Shown here one piece after another: positions 17,648-25,989 of a stretch of 64,000 bases of DNA (position 1 is the first letter of the stretch; every line of letters starts with the position of its first letter). This DNA comes from Hymenobacter siberiensis. Its GTDB lineage: Bacteria; Bacteroidota; Bacteroidia; Cytophagales; Hymenobacteraceae. The notes beneath the pieces were generated by a model. That model was given only the letters and a program-made list of their open reading frames with translations. It searched no databases and had not been told where the DNA came from. A program made the translations under genes and the position numbers. Where the stretch lies: positions 3,038,001-3,102,000 of the forward strand of contig NZ_JAHLZZ010000001.1 of NCBI RefSeq assembly GCF_018967845.1. Direction: 5' to 3'.

Positions 17648-18457
17648 ATGCAACGACTGTTTTCTTCCTGGAATTTGCCGGTGGCTACCCGCCGGGCTGG
17701 TCTGGCCTTGGCTGCGGGTGCCCTGGCAATGGGTTTCGGCGGCTGCAAAAATACGGTGGAGGCCCTGCCCGATGCGGGCCTGGGCTACTACCCGGTGGCC
17801 GTGGGCAACTACTGGATTTACGCCGTATCTGACACTACCTGGAGCCGGGCCAACGGCCAGGGCTCTCAGGTTACGCTCAGCGTGCCCACAGTTAGTGCTT
17901 TCCAATTTAAGGAAACCATTGCCAGCGCATTCGCCGATGCGGCCGGCAAAACATCCTACCGGCTGGTGCGCTCCAAGCGCCTGACGGCCGCCGCCGCCTG
18001 GGTCGACGACAGCGTGTTCACCCTGAGCCCGTCGGCGCAGTCGGTCATTCTCAACCGCGACAACCGGCGCACGCTGGAGCTAATATTTCCGGTGCGCGAA
18101 GGCCGCCTCTGGAATTTCAACGCCTACAACAACAATTCCGCAGATACGGTGACGGCCGAAACCCGCCGCTACCGCCGCGTGGGGGAGCCGTTCAGCACCG
18201 CCGCCAATGGTACCTCGAAAACCTACCCGGCCACGGCCACTACCACCAACGAGGGCCTGGCCCAGGCCGACGACGCTTACTATGTGAACACCTACCAGCA
18301 GGTGTTCGCGAAAGGCGTGGGGCCGGTATTCCGACGGAAGAGACGCTTTTCCAACTTCTATTATGTCGGTTCCGGGGGCAATGTCGTCTTCGTGCCCAAG
18401 TCATACACTTTCGGCTATTCGCGCCGCGAAACCCTGATTGAATACAAAGTGAATTAA
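17648..18457 (+). CDS. Hypothetical lipoprotein
   Basis: The product is 269 aa. The signal sequence (RRAGLALAAGALAMGFGGC) ends in a likely lipobox with Cys33, so it should be lipid-anchored. The mature part starts with GYYPVAVGNYWIYAVSDTTW, a phrase common in Bacteroidota lipoproteins of unknown role that hold an 8-stranded beta fold, and ends KSYTFGYSRRETLIEYKVN. I do not recognise an enzyme motif. It lies 45 bases before the S8 protease gene on the same strand and may be co-transcribed with it. Confidence 0.8.
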   Translation: MQRLFSSWNLPVATRRAGLALAAGALAMGFGGCKNTVEALPDAGLGYYPVAVGNYWIYAVSDTTWSRANGQGSQVTLSVPTVSAFQFKETIASAFADAAGKTSYRLVRSKRLTAAAAWVDDSVFTLSPSAQSVILNRDNRRTLELIFPVREGRLWNFNAYNNNSADTVTAETRRYRRVGEPFSTAANGTSKTYPATATTTNEGLAQADDAYYVNTYQQVFAKGVGPVFRRKRRFSNFYYVGSGGNVVFVPKSYTFGYSRRETLIEYKVN

Positions 18458-18502
18458 GCCACCCGCGGCTGATTTTATTCCCCTCGCTGTTCCTCGCAAC
18501 CT

Positions 18503-20200
18503 ATGGTGCCACTTTCGTTCAAATGGGTAAGCCTGGCCTTGGTGGCCGGCGCGCTGAACGCCCTGGCCGCCGCTCCGGCGGCGGCGCAAGGCACTGTGCG
18601 CCGCCATCTGGTGTATTTTCGGGATAAGGCGGGTACGCCCTTTTCGGTGGCGCAGCCGCAAGCGTTTCTGTCGGCCCGGTCGCTGGCGCGGCGCACCCGG
18701 CAGGGCATCGCCGTGCTGCCCCGCGACCTGCCCGTGAATCCCGCCTACGTGGCCCAGATTCGGGCCGTGAGTGGTGGGCCGCAGGTGCTCTACACGTCCC
18801 GCTGGTTCAACGCGGCCGTGGTTTCCTGTGATTCCCTCACGCTGACCCGCATTATGGCCCTGCCCAAGGTGAGCCGCGCCAGCACCCTCAACCGAAGCTA
18901 CCGGGCACCGGCCCCGTTCACCACGCCCGCGCAGCTGCCCGAGCCGGCCGCCCGGGGCACCTTGGCCACCCGCGCCCTCTACGGCCCGGCCTACCGTCAG
19001 AACCAGCAGATTGGCGCGCTGGCCATGCACGATGCCGGTTTCCGGGGCGACGGCATGCAAATCGCCGTATTCGACGCCGGCTTTCCCGGTACCGATACTA
19101 TTTCGGCTCTGCGCCCCCTGTTCCAGGAGCAGCGCCTGGCCAGCACCCGCAACTTTGTGGACGGCGGCACCAGCGTGTATGGCCGCAGCGACCACGGTAC
19201 CAATTGCTTATCGACGATGGCGGCCAATAAGCCGGGCTTCTTTATTGGTACCGCGCCCAAGGCCACGTTCCACCTCTGCATCACGGAGGATGTGTATTCC
19301 GAGCATCCCATCGAAGAAGCCAACTGGCTGGCCGCCGCCGAATACGCCGACTCGGTGGGCGTGGACGTCATCAGCTCCTCGCTGGGCTACACGGATTTCG
19401 ATGCGCCGTCGGTGTCCTACACCTACGCCGACCTGACCGGCCGCAACGCCATCAGCTCGCGGGCCGCTACCATGGCCGCCCGCGTGGGCATGCTGGTGGT
19501 GAGCGCCGCCGGCAACGAGGGCAACCACGCCTGGCGCTACGTTTCGGCCCCCGCCGATGCCGATTCCATTATGTCCGTTGGGGCCGTGGATTCGCTGGGT
19601 AACCACGCGCTTTTCAGCTCCTACGGCCCCACGGCTGATGGCCGCATCAAGCCCACGCTGTCGGCCATGGGGCAGGCCACGGCGGTACTCTCGCCCAATG
19701 GCGGCGCTTACCGGGGCAATGGCACCTCCTTTGCTTGTCCCGTGCTGGCGGGCATGGCGGCCGGCTTCTGGCAGGCCAATCCCACGCTCACGGCCCAGCA
19801 TGTGATTGTGGCCCTGCGCAGCACCGCCACCCAGGCCATTGCTCCCGATAACACGCTGGGCTACGGCATTCCGAATTTTGTGATGGCCTATAATGCCCTG
19901 CATCCCATGGCTCCGCTGGCCACCAGTCCGGCGGCGACCGGTGCCACCGATGCCCTCCGCCTGTACCCCAACCCCATTGGGAGCGGCCTGCTCACGCTGG
20001 TGCTGCCGGCTGCGCTGCGCGGCCAGCCGCTGAAGGTGCGCGTGCTCGACGCCCGGGGCGCGGTAGTGGCGCAACAGCAGCTGCCGGCCGCCGATGGCGA
20101 CGAAGCATCGCTCCGCCTCGCGCCGCTGGCCAAAGGCAATTACAGCTGCGAAGTGAGCACGGGCAGCACCCGCCGCACGGTAAAATTTGTGCAGCAATAG
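18503..20200 (+). CDS. Secreted S8 (subtilisin-like) serine protease with T9SS tail
   Basis: The product is 565 aa with signal peptide MVPLSFKWVSLALVAGALNALAAAPAAAQ. The catalytic triad is visible: Asp191 in AVFDAGFPG, His231 in RSDHGTNC and Ser409 in GNGTSFACPVLAGMAA, with the oxyanion Asn338 in VSAAGNEGNH. A short propeptide-like region (residues 30-150) precedes the catalytic domain. The C-terminus has a T9SS sorting domain (LRLYPNPIGSGLLTLVL ... GNYSCEVSTGSTRRTVKFVQQ). It should be secreted through the type IX system to the cell surface or medium. A terminator follows directly. Confidence 0.95.
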   Translation: MVPLSFKWVSLALVAGALNALAAAPAAAQGTVRRHLVYFRDKAGTPFSVAQPQAFLSARSLARRTRQGIAVLPRDLPVNPAYVAQIRAVSGGPQVLYTSRWFNAAVVSCDSLTLTRIMALPKVSRASTLNRSYRAPAPFTTPAQLPEPAARGTLATRALYGPAYRQNQQIGALAMHDAGFRGDGMQIAVFDAGFPGTDTISALRPLFQEQRLASTRNFVDGGTSVYGRSDHGTNCLSTMAANKPGFFIGTAPKATFHLCITEDVYSEHPIEEANWLAAAEYADSVGVDVISSSLGYTDFDAPSVSYTYADLTGRNAISSRAATMAARVGMLVVSAAGNEGNHAWRYVSAPADADSIMSVGAVDSLGNHALFSSYGPTADGRIKPTLSAMGQATAVLSPNGGAYRGNGTSFACPVLAGMAAGFWQANPTLTAQHVIVALRSTATQAIAPDNTLGYGIPNFVMAYNALHPMAPLATSPAATGATDALRLYPNPIGSGLLTLVLPAALRGQPLKVRVLDARGAVVAQQQLPAADGDEASLRLAPLAKGNYSCEVSTGSTRRTVKFVQQ

Positions 20201-20217
20201 GCAGATTCTCAGCTACT

Positions 20218-20247
20218 AAAAAAAGGTGCTTCGCGGCACCTTTTTTT
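20218..20247 (+). terminator. Intrinsic terminator of the S8 protease gene
   Basis: AAAAAAAGGTGC at 20218-20229 pairs with GCACCTTTTTTT at 20236-20247 around a 6-base loop, ending in seven T. It lies 17 bases past the stop codon. Confidence 0.9.
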
Positions 20248-20334
20248 GTGCGGTTTTCTCAGGATATCGACTTGTTTTTGAGGGTGATAATTCGTAATTT
20301 TAAAGCATTAATTAACCCCTTTTATTGCAGTAGA

Positions 20335-20667
20335 ATGTTGCAAATGATGACGACTAAGCGCATCGGGCGCCGCCAGTTTCACTTTACCGTGCAGGGCAAT
20401 AACTTTCACGAAACGGTGGCCGAATACGAGCGTTTGAGCTTCGCCGACGTGGCGGCCTGCGGCATCTGCGGGTCCGACAATCTGGACCTCACCAGCCGCG
20501 TGGCCCAGGGCAAGTTCAAGTACACTTCGGTGCGCTGCCTGGAGTGCCGGGCCGACGTAACCTTCGGCAAGCGGGAGGACGACGACCAGACTGTATTCCT
20601 GCGCAAAAAGACCGGCGGCCTGCCCGGTGAGCTCGACTGGCGGCCCTTCGAGAAAGGTGATAAATAA
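20335..20667 (+). CDS. Small zinc-ribbon protein, phage-like
   Basis: The product is 110 aa from ATG 20335; 20344 and 20347 are equal alternatives. Two CxxC knuckles (Cys42/Cys45 in ACGICGSDN and Cys68/Cys71 in VRCLECRA) make a zinc ribbon, followed by a conserved-looking GELDWRPF. The arrangement recalls small zinc-ribbon proteins seen near single-strand DNA-binding genes in phages; that link is by eye only. The 130 bases before it are AT-rich compared with the neighbours. It stands alone between two hairpins. Confidence 0.7.
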   Translation: MLQMMTTKRIGRRQFHFTVQGNNFHETVAEYERLSFADVAACGICGSDNLDLTSRVAQGKFKYTSVRCLECRADVTFGKREDDDQTVFLRKKTGGLPGELDWRPFEKGDK

Positions 20668-20708
20668 GCGCTGCGCATAACCCCGCCCCGTACCGGGCGG
20701 TTACAAGC

Positions 20709-20742
20709 AGAACGGCCCTACCGCGTGGTGGAGCCGTTCTTT
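20709..20742 (+). terminator. Weak candidate terminator after the zinc-ribbon gene
   Basis: AGAACGGC at 20709-20716 pairs with GCCGTTCT at 20733-20740, followed by only TT. A second GC-rich hairpin (CCGCCC/GGGCGG) lies just before at 20683-20700. I saw no FMN riboswitch in this leader of riboflavin synthase. Confidence 0.35.
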
Positions 20743-20802
20743 GCATTATGGGCGCAGCATTGGCCTGCGCGAACTCCGAAAAACCGACTAAATCCGCGAT
20801 TC

Positions 20803-21393
20803 ATGTTTACTGGAATTATTGAAGCCCTGGGGACCATTACCGCCGTTGAAGACCAGGGCAGCAACCGCCATTTTACCGTGGCCTCGCCCTTTGCGGCGGA
20901 ATTGAAAATCGACCAAAGCGTGGCTCATGACGGCGTGTGTCTCACCGTGGTAGCCGTGGACGCGGCGGCCGGTACTCACGTTGTCACGGCCATCGATGAA
21001 ACCATGCGCGTGACCAACCTGAGCCAGTGGCAGCCCGGCCGCCACGTAAACCTGGAGCGCTGCCTGGCCGCCAACGGCCGCTTCGACGGCCACATCGTGC
21101 AGGGCCACGTCGATGCCACGGCTACTTGCCTGAGCGTGACCGACCAGGACGGCTCCTGGCTGTTCCGGTTTGGGCACGAAGCCGGTCCCGGCCGCCTAAC
21201 CGTCGAGAAAGGGTCCATTTGCGTGAACGGCACCAGCCTCACCTGCTTCGAGAGCATCGATGCGGGTTTCACGGTGGCCATCATTCCCTATACCTACGAG
21301 CACACCAGCTTTCAGCAGTTGAAGGCTGGCGAAACGGTGAACCTGGAGTTCGACATCGTGGGTAAGTACGTGGCGAAGCTGCTAGGCCGGTAG
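20803..21393 (+). CDS. ribE: Riboflavin synthase, alpha subunit type
   Basis: This enzyme dismutates two lumazine molecules to riboflavin in the cytoplasm. The 196-aa product shows the two-fold repeated beta-barrel: MFTGIIEALGTI at the start, SVAHDGVCLTVV in the first half and SICVNGTSLTCF in the second, with DGHIVQGHVDATA between. The length is typical of the family. I start it at ATG 20803 rather than the upstream alternative at 20725, because MFTGII is the family N-terminus. It is not in a rib operon here. Confidence 0.97.
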   Translation: MFTGIIEALGTITAVEDQGSNRHFTVASPFAAELKIDQSVAHDGVCLTVVAVDAAAGTHVVTAIDETMRVTNLSQWQPGRHVNLERCLAANGRFDGHIVQGHVDATATCLSVTDQDGSWLFRFGHEAGPGRLTVEKGSICVNGTSLTCFESIDAGFTVAIIPYTYEHTSFQQLKAGETVNLEFDIVGKYVAKLLGR

Positions 21394-21417
21394 GCGGGGG
21401 CAGGGCCTGAGGGTGTT

Positions 21418-21492
21418 GTCATTCCGCCGAAGGAGGAATCCAGGTGTACTCTTTAACGTACAGTTCTCAGGTTTCTCCTTTGGCTGAATGAC
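21418..21492. repeat. Imperfect GTCAT-type palindrome
   Basis: TTGTCATTCCGCCGAAGGAGG at the left end faces TCTCCTTTGGCTGAATGACAA at the right with a few mismatches. It fills the space between the converging ribE and reductase genes and resembles the elements at 6365 and 53066. Confidence 0.65.
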
Positions 21493-21503
21493 AAGCTGCT
21501 GGT

Positions 21504-22115
21504 TTATTTGGGAGGGCAGCTGATTAGCTGGTCAACGGTCGGGCCGGTCGGGGCTGTGACTTCTGCCCCGGTGAAAAAAGATTTGGCTCGGTGCTGGGCC
21601 AGCCCATCTAATTGAATGTCATTAGGCCGTGAGCCGGTGCCGAACAGCAGACCGCCCCAGTGCATGTGCAGGTAGTTGGCCGTCAGGGTCAGCGAGTCTT
21701 CGAGGGGCTGGGCTTCGGCGCGTTCGCCGCTGCTCACGGTGATGGCCCACAGGGTCTTGCCCTTCATGCGCTCGCGAAAATTGATGCTTGGGGTGCGCAG
21801 CCAGGCACTCCAGTGGTCGAGGTACAGCTTGGCGGGCGCGGGCAGGCTGTACCAGTAGAGCGGGGCCACCAGCACCAGGTCGGTGGCATGGAGCGTGGCT
21901 TCGAGCAGCAGCTGGGCATTGCCGGTAGGCGGCTCGAATGAGCCACTGTGGCGCAGGTCCAAGAAGTCAGACAGGGGAAAATCGAGCAGGTGCCGCCATT
22001 GCTGCTCGGTGCCCGGGGGCAGCGGGTGCGCGGCGCAGTAGGCCAGCTGCTCGCTGTTGCCCAGCCGGCGGGTGCTGCACAGCAGGAAAAGAAAGCGCCG
22101 TTTTGAGTGGCTCAT
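21504..22115 (-). CDS. Flavodoxin-fold NAD(P)H-dependent oxidoreductase
   Basis: The product is 203 aa. An N-terminal strand and phosphate loop (RFLFLLCSTRRLGNSEQLA) and the segment DLVLVAPLYWYSLPAPAKLYLDHW match the flavodoxin-like FMN reductase or iron-sulfur flavoprotein family. WAITVSSGERAEAQPLEDSL is the later FMN-loop region. Such enzymes reduce quinones or other acceptors with FMN; the substrate is not readable. It is the last gene of a minus-strand group with the PAP2 gene (12 bases apart) and hemF. Confidence 0.85.
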   Translation of the reverse strand: MSHSKRRFLFLLCSTRRLGNSEQLAYCAAHPLPPGTEQQWRHLLDFPLSDFLDLRHSGSFEPPTGNAQLLLEATLHATDLVLVAPLYWYSLPAPAKLYLDHWSAWLRTPSINFRERMKGKTLWAITVSSGERAEAQPLEDSLTLTANYLHMHWGGLLFGTGSRPNDIQLDGLAQHRAKSFFTGAEVTAPTGPTVDQLISCPPK

Positions 22116-22127
22116 AGTAGAGGTGAA

Positions 22128-22706
22128 TTACGCCTGGGCGGGCCACCAGCGCAGCATCCAGCGCCGGTAGGCCACGGCCGCCAGCCAGCCCATCAGCGCC
22201 CCTACGGCAGCTCCGCCCAGCACGTCGGTGGGGTAGTGAGCGCCAAGATACATGCGGCTGTAGGATAACAAGGCAAACCAGCCAAAAACCACGATTTTGA
22301 GCCCGCGAAAACGCCTCGGCGGCAGCACCACAGCCAGGAAAACCGCCAGCGCCATGGAATTAGCGGCGTGCGACGACAGGAAGCCGAATTGCCCGCCGCA
22401 GCCATCGGGCAGGTGCAGCAGGTGGGCCAGGGAGGCATCGTGGCAGGGGCGGGGCCGCCCGAAATACGGCTTGAACAGCCGGCTGGTGATGCTGTCGGCC
22501 AGGCCCACGGCGGCAATTACGAGTGGTAGCAGCAGGGCCGCCCGCCACCGGAAATGATACATCAGCCAGCCAATGAGCACGGCGTACACCGGGAACCAAA
22601 CCAGGCGGTTGGAGGCAAAAGCCATCACTGCATCCAGCACGGGGTGGTGGGCGTGGTTGATGGCCAGTAGCAGCTGCCGGTCAAGGTATTGGATGGCTTC
22701 AAGCAT
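22128..22706 (-). CDS. PAP2-family lipid phosphatase
   Basis: The product is 192 aa with about five membrane helices. The three phosphatase motifs are clear: KPYFGRPRPCHD (KxxxxxxRP type), FLSSHAANS (SxxH in place of PSGH) and SRMYLGAHYPTDVLGG. The family removes phosphate from membrane lipids such as undecaprenyl diphosphate or phosphatidic acid. It overlaps the end of hemF by eight bases, so the two are probably translated from one message. Confidence 0.93.
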   Translation of the reverse strand: MLEAIQYLDRQLLLAINHAHHPVLDAVMAFASNRLVWFPVYAVLIGWLMYHFRWRAALLLPLVIAAVGLADSITSRLFKPYFGRPRPCHDASLAHLLHLPDGCGGQFGFLSSHAANSMALAVFLAVVLPPRRFRGLKIVVFGWFALLSYSRMYLGAHYPTDVLGGAAVGALMGWLAAVAYRRWMLRWWPAQA

Positions 22707-23616
22707 CGGCCAGCCAGTCTACGCCCTTGCGGAGCCAGGCCAGGGTGCTGGCCTCGGGGGTGCCGGGGGCGGGCAGCGCGGGGTTGTAGGCCCAGCCGGT
22801 GCGCGGAGGCAGGCTCATGAGGATGGACTCGGTGCGGCCGCCGGTTTCGAGGCCGAAGCGCGTGCCCCGGTCGAAAGCCAGGTTGAATTCGGCATAGCGG
22901 GCGCGGCGCTGGCTTTGCCAGGCTTCTTCGCGCTCGGTGAAGGGCAGGGCGTGGTTTTCGGCCATGAGCTGGGTATAGAAGGGACCGAAAAGCTCGGCCA
23001 CATCGCGCATAAAGGCGAATAATTCCTCAACGGTGCCGTCCTGGCCTATGGTCAGCCGGTCGTAGAAAATGCCGCCCACGCCGCGCGTTTCCTGGCGGTG
23101 CGGGAGGTAGAAATAGTCGTCGGCCCAGCGCGTGAACTTGGGGTAGTAAGCCGGGTTGTGGCGGTCGCACACGGCTTTCAGCTGCGCGTGGAAGCGGCGG
23201 GCCTGGGCTTCATCCACATAAATCGGGGTCAAGTCGATGCCGCCGCCAAACCAGGCTTCGCCGTTGCCGGCCTCAAAATACCGCACATTCATGTGGATGA
23301 TGGGGATGCGCGGGCTGCGCGGGTGCAGCACCACGCTCACGCCAGTGGCGTAGAAATGCGGGTCGGGCATGTGCAGCTGCCGGGCGGCGGCCTCGCTCAT
23401 CTCGCCCCACACGGCCGAAAACCCCACGCCGCCTTTTTCAAGGACAGCGCCGTGCTCCAGCACTTTGGAGCGGCCGCCGCCGCCGCCCTCGCGCTGCCAG
23501 GCATCGGTGAGAAAAGTGGCGGGGCCGCCGTCGGCGGTTTCGAGCTGCTGGCAGAGGCGAAGCTGGAAATCAGCCAGCCAGGCTTCAATTTCGGGGCGGA
23601 TGGTGGGAGAGGGCAT
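22699..23616 (-). CDS. hemF: Oxygen-dependent coproporphyrinogen III oxidase
   Basis: HemF makes protoporphyrinogen IX from coproporphyrinogen III using O2, a heme synthesis step that points to aerobic life. The 305-aa protein has the family signatures: WQREGGGGGRSKVLEHGAVLEKGGVGFSAV, HMNVRYFEAG, WFGGGIDLTPIY, RWADDYFYLPHRQETRGVGGIFYD and the ending SILMSLPPRTGWAYN. The start ATG at 23616 fits the family. It opens a minus-strand unit with the PAP2 and reductase genes. The promoter region upstream is a large palindromic repeat. Confidence 0.97.
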   Translation of the reverse strand: MPSPTIRPEIEAWLADFQLRLCQQLETADGGPATFLTDAWQREGGGGGRSKVLEHGAVLEKGGVGFSAVWGEMSEAAARQLHMPDPHFYATGVSVVLHPRSPRIPIIHMNVRYFEAGNGEAWFGGGIDLTPIYVDEAQARRFHAQLKAVCDRHNPAYYPKFTRWADDYFYLPHRQETRGVGGIFYDRLTIGQDGTVEELFAFMRDVAELFGPFYTQLMAENHALPFTEREEAWQSQRRARYAEFNLAFDRGTRFGLETGGRTESILMSLPPRTGWAYNPALPAPGTPEASTLAWLRKGVDWLADA

Positions 23617-23620
23617 TGTG

Positions 23621-23733
23621 TGAGTTGGCAGTTAGGAGTTGGGAGTTAAGAGTTATGAATTAAAAGGTATTAGTGAGCAGTTCGTAATTATCAACTCATA
23701 ACTTTTAACTCCTAACTCTTAACTCACAACTGC
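23621..23733. repeat. Large palindrome whose arms are 7-base tandem words (GAGTTAA type)
   Basis: The left arm reads in 7-base steps: GAGTTGG, CAGTTAG, GAGTTGG, GAGTTAA, GAGTTAT, GAATTAA. The right arm in reverse complement reads CAGTTGT, GAGTTAA, GAGTTAG, GAGTTAA, AAGTTAT, GAGTTG. The two arms pair well and enclose an AT-rich centre. It starts a few bases after the hemF start codon, in the divergent gap between hemF and the E1 gene. Confidence 0.85.
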
Positions 23734-23761
23734 CCAAAGATACGGACGAGGGCGCGGGGCG

Positions 23762-23769
23762 TACTTTTG
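23762..23769 (+). promoter_or_regulatory. Probable -7 promoter element of the E1 gene
   Basis: TACTTTTG exactly matches TAnnTTTG, 25 bases before the ATG at 23794. Transcription would then start only a few bases before the coding region. Confidence 0.55.
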
Positions 23770-23793
23770 CAGTCTCACTCCGCCCTGCTCCCA

Positions 23794-25986
23794 ATGTCCG
23801 ATTTTGCTGCTCCCGCCGCTTCCGATACCACTGACTTTGCCAACCCCCGCGTAGCCGCTGCGGCTGCGGCCGCCGCCGAAGCTTTCACTGCGCCCGCCAC
23901 CGCCGTGCCCGCGCACGATGCCAACTTACTGCGCCGTACCTACCGCCTGATGCACACGGCCGCCGAAATGGCCACGCTCTTCGAAGAAGAAAAGGCCACC
24001 GCCTCGCGTTATGTGCATGCCACCGCCCGTGGCCACGAGGCCGTGCAGCTGGCCGCCGCCTTCCTGCTCACCGGCAACGATTACGCCGCCCCCTACTACC
24101 GCGACGACGCCCTGCTGCTGGGCCTGGGGCTGCGCCCGTATGAGCTTATGCTCCAGCTATTGGCCAAGGCCGATGACCCGTTCAGCGGCGGGCGCACGTA
24201 TTATTCGCACCCCTCGCTGCGGCGGGCGGGCATCCCGGTTATTCCCCACCAAAGCTCGGCCACGGGCATGCAGGCCATACCGGCTACGGGCATGGCCCAC
24301 GCCATCAGCTACTTCGAGAAGCAGGGGTTGGCGATTGTGTCGTTGAATAAATCGGCGGGCTGGCTGGCCGAGAAACCGCTGGTGCTGTGTTCCATCGGCG
24401 ACGGGGCCATGACGGAGGGCGAAGTGGCGGAGGCCCTGCAAATGGCCATTCTGCACCAGCTGCCCATCGTGTACCTGGTGCAGGATAACGACTGGGGCAT
24501 CTCGGCCACCGGCCGGGAGATGCGCGCCATGAATGCCTACGAGTTTGCCGCCGGCTTCCCGGGCCTGCGCCGGATGCAGGTGGACGGGGCCGATTTTGAG
24601 TCGTCGCACACCGGGCTGGCCGAGGCGTTTGCCCACGTCCGCGCCCGGCGCGGGCCGGTGCTGGTGCATGCTAAGTGCCCGCTGCTGGGCCACCACACCA
24701 GCGGCGTGCGCCGCGAGTGGTACCGCAATGATTTGAGCACCCACCAGGAGCAGGACCCGCTGCCGCGCCTGCACCAGCGCCTGCTGGCGCTCGGGGTTTC
24801 AGAGGAGGAATTGGACGGACTGCGGGCTGAAGCCTGCACTACGGTGCGCGCCGACTGGGCCGCAGCCCTGGCCGCGCCCAACCCCGACCCCGCCACTTTC
24901 GCCGACCACGAGTTTGCCCCGCCCGCCGTGACCGAGGAGGCCGGCGAGCGCAGCCCCGCCGGGGCCGAAAAAGCCCTGATGGTGGATGCCGCCCTGCACG
25001 CGGTGGACGACATCCTGCAGGAATTCCCCGAAGCGCTGTTCTACGGGCAAGACGTGGGTGGCGAGCTGGGCGGCGTGTTCCGCGAGGCCGCGCTGCTGGC
25101 TAAGAAATACGGCGAAGCCCGGGTCTTCAACACGCCCATTCAGGAAGCCTACATTGTGGGCAGCACGGCGGGCATGGCGGCCGTGGGTGCCCGGCCCATC
25201 GTCGAAATTCAGTTTGCCGACTACATCTGGCCCGCCCTGAACCAATTGGTGGAGGAGCTCAGCAAATCTTGCTACCTCACCATGGGCAAGTTTCCGATTC
25301 CGGCCCTTATCCGCCTGCCCATTGGGGCATATGGCGGAGGTGGGCCGTACCATTCGGGCTCCATCGAAAGCACGCTGCTTACCATTCGAGGCATTAAAGT
25401 GGTGTACCCCAGCAATGCGGCCGACATGAAGGGCCTCATGCGCGCTGCCTTTCTCGACCCCAACCCGGTTATCATGCTGGAGCATAAGGGCCTGTACTGG
25501 AGCAAGGTGCCCGGCACCGAGGAAGCCAAAACCGTGGAGCCGGCCGCTGGCTACGTCATTCCGCTGGGCGTGGCCGCCATCGCGCAGGCCGCCGATGCCG
25601 AGCAGCTCGCCCGGGGCAACACGGCCCTGGTCGTGACCTACGGCATGGGCGTGCACTGGGCCAAAGCCGCCAGCCGCGACTTCCCCGGCCAAATCGAAAT
25701 CCTCGACCTGCGCACCCTCAACCCGCTTGACTTTGATGCCGTGACGGCCGCCACCCGCCGCCATGGCAAGGTGCTCGTCCTCACCGAAGAACCGCTCATG
25801 AACAGCTTTGCCGAAAGCCTGGCCGGGCGTATTCAGCGCCACTGCTTCACGGCGCTGGATGCGCCGGTGTTCACCCTCGGCGCGGCCAACCTGCCGGCCA
25901 TTGCCCTCAACGTGGAGCTGGAGAAGCAAATGCTGCCGAGCGCGGCCAAAGTAGCGGTGGCGCTGGGCGAATTGCTGGGGTATTAA
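23794..25986 (+). CDS. 2-oxoacid dehydrogenase E1, fused alpha and beta subunits
   Basis: The product is 730 aa. It joins E1 alpha (thiamine diphosphate motif GDGAMTEGEVAEALQMA ... QDNDWGIS) to E1 beta (SIGDGA region followed by QDVGGELGGVFREA, EIQFADYIWPALNQL, PIGAYGGGGPYHSGS) in one chain. Fused E1 proteins are known for branched-chain 2-oxoacid dehydrogenase in Bacteroidota; E1 decarboxylates the 2-oxoacid and passes the acyl group to E2. The start at 23794 follows a -7 element; the first 45 residues are an unusual Ala-rich leader (VAAAAAAAAEAF). No E2 or E3 gene is nearby. Confidence 0.93.
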   Translation: MSDFAAPAASDTTDFANPRVAAAAAAAAEAFTAPATAVPAHDANLLRRTYRLMHTAAEMATLFEEEKATASRYVHATARGHEAVQLAAAFLLTGNDYAAPYYRDDALLLGLGLRPYELMLQLLAKADDPFSGGRTYYSHPSLRRAGIPVIPHQSSATGMQAIPATGMAHAISYFEKQGLAIVSLNKSAGWLAEKPLVLCSIGDGAMTEGEVAEALQMAILHQLPIVYLVQDNDWGISATGREMRAMNAYEFAAGFPGLRRMQVDGADFESSHTGLAEAFAHVRARRGPVLVHAKCPLLGHHTSGVRREWYRNDLSTHQEQDPLPRLHQRLLALGVSEEELDGLRAEACTTVRADWAAALAAPNPDPATFADHEFAPPAVTEEAGERSPAGAEKALMVDAALHAVDDILQEFPEALFYGQDVGGELGGVFREAALLAKKYGEARVFNTPIQEAYIVGSTAGMAAVGARPIVEIQFADYIWPALNQLVEELSKSCYLTMGKFPIPALIRLPIGAYGGGGPYHSGSIESTLLTIRGIKVVYPSNAADMKGLMRAAFLDPNPVIMLEHKGLYWSKVPGTEEAKTVEPAAGYVIPLGVAAIAQAADAEQLARGNTALVVTYGMGVHWAKAASRDFPGQIEILDLRTLNPLDFDAVTAATRRHGKVLVLTEEPLMNSFAESLAGRIQRHCFTALDAPVFTLGAANLPAIALNVELEKQMLPSAAKVAVALGELLGY

Positions 25987-25989
25987 GTG

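Noticed and set aside
20668-20802. FMN riboswitch before riboflavin synthase
   Set aside because: I looked for the conserved RFN core words and found none; only two ordinary hairpins are present.
23621-23733. CRISPR-like array
   Set aside because: The repeated units are only 7 bases and mirror-symmetric, without spacers of regular length. No cas gene is in the window.
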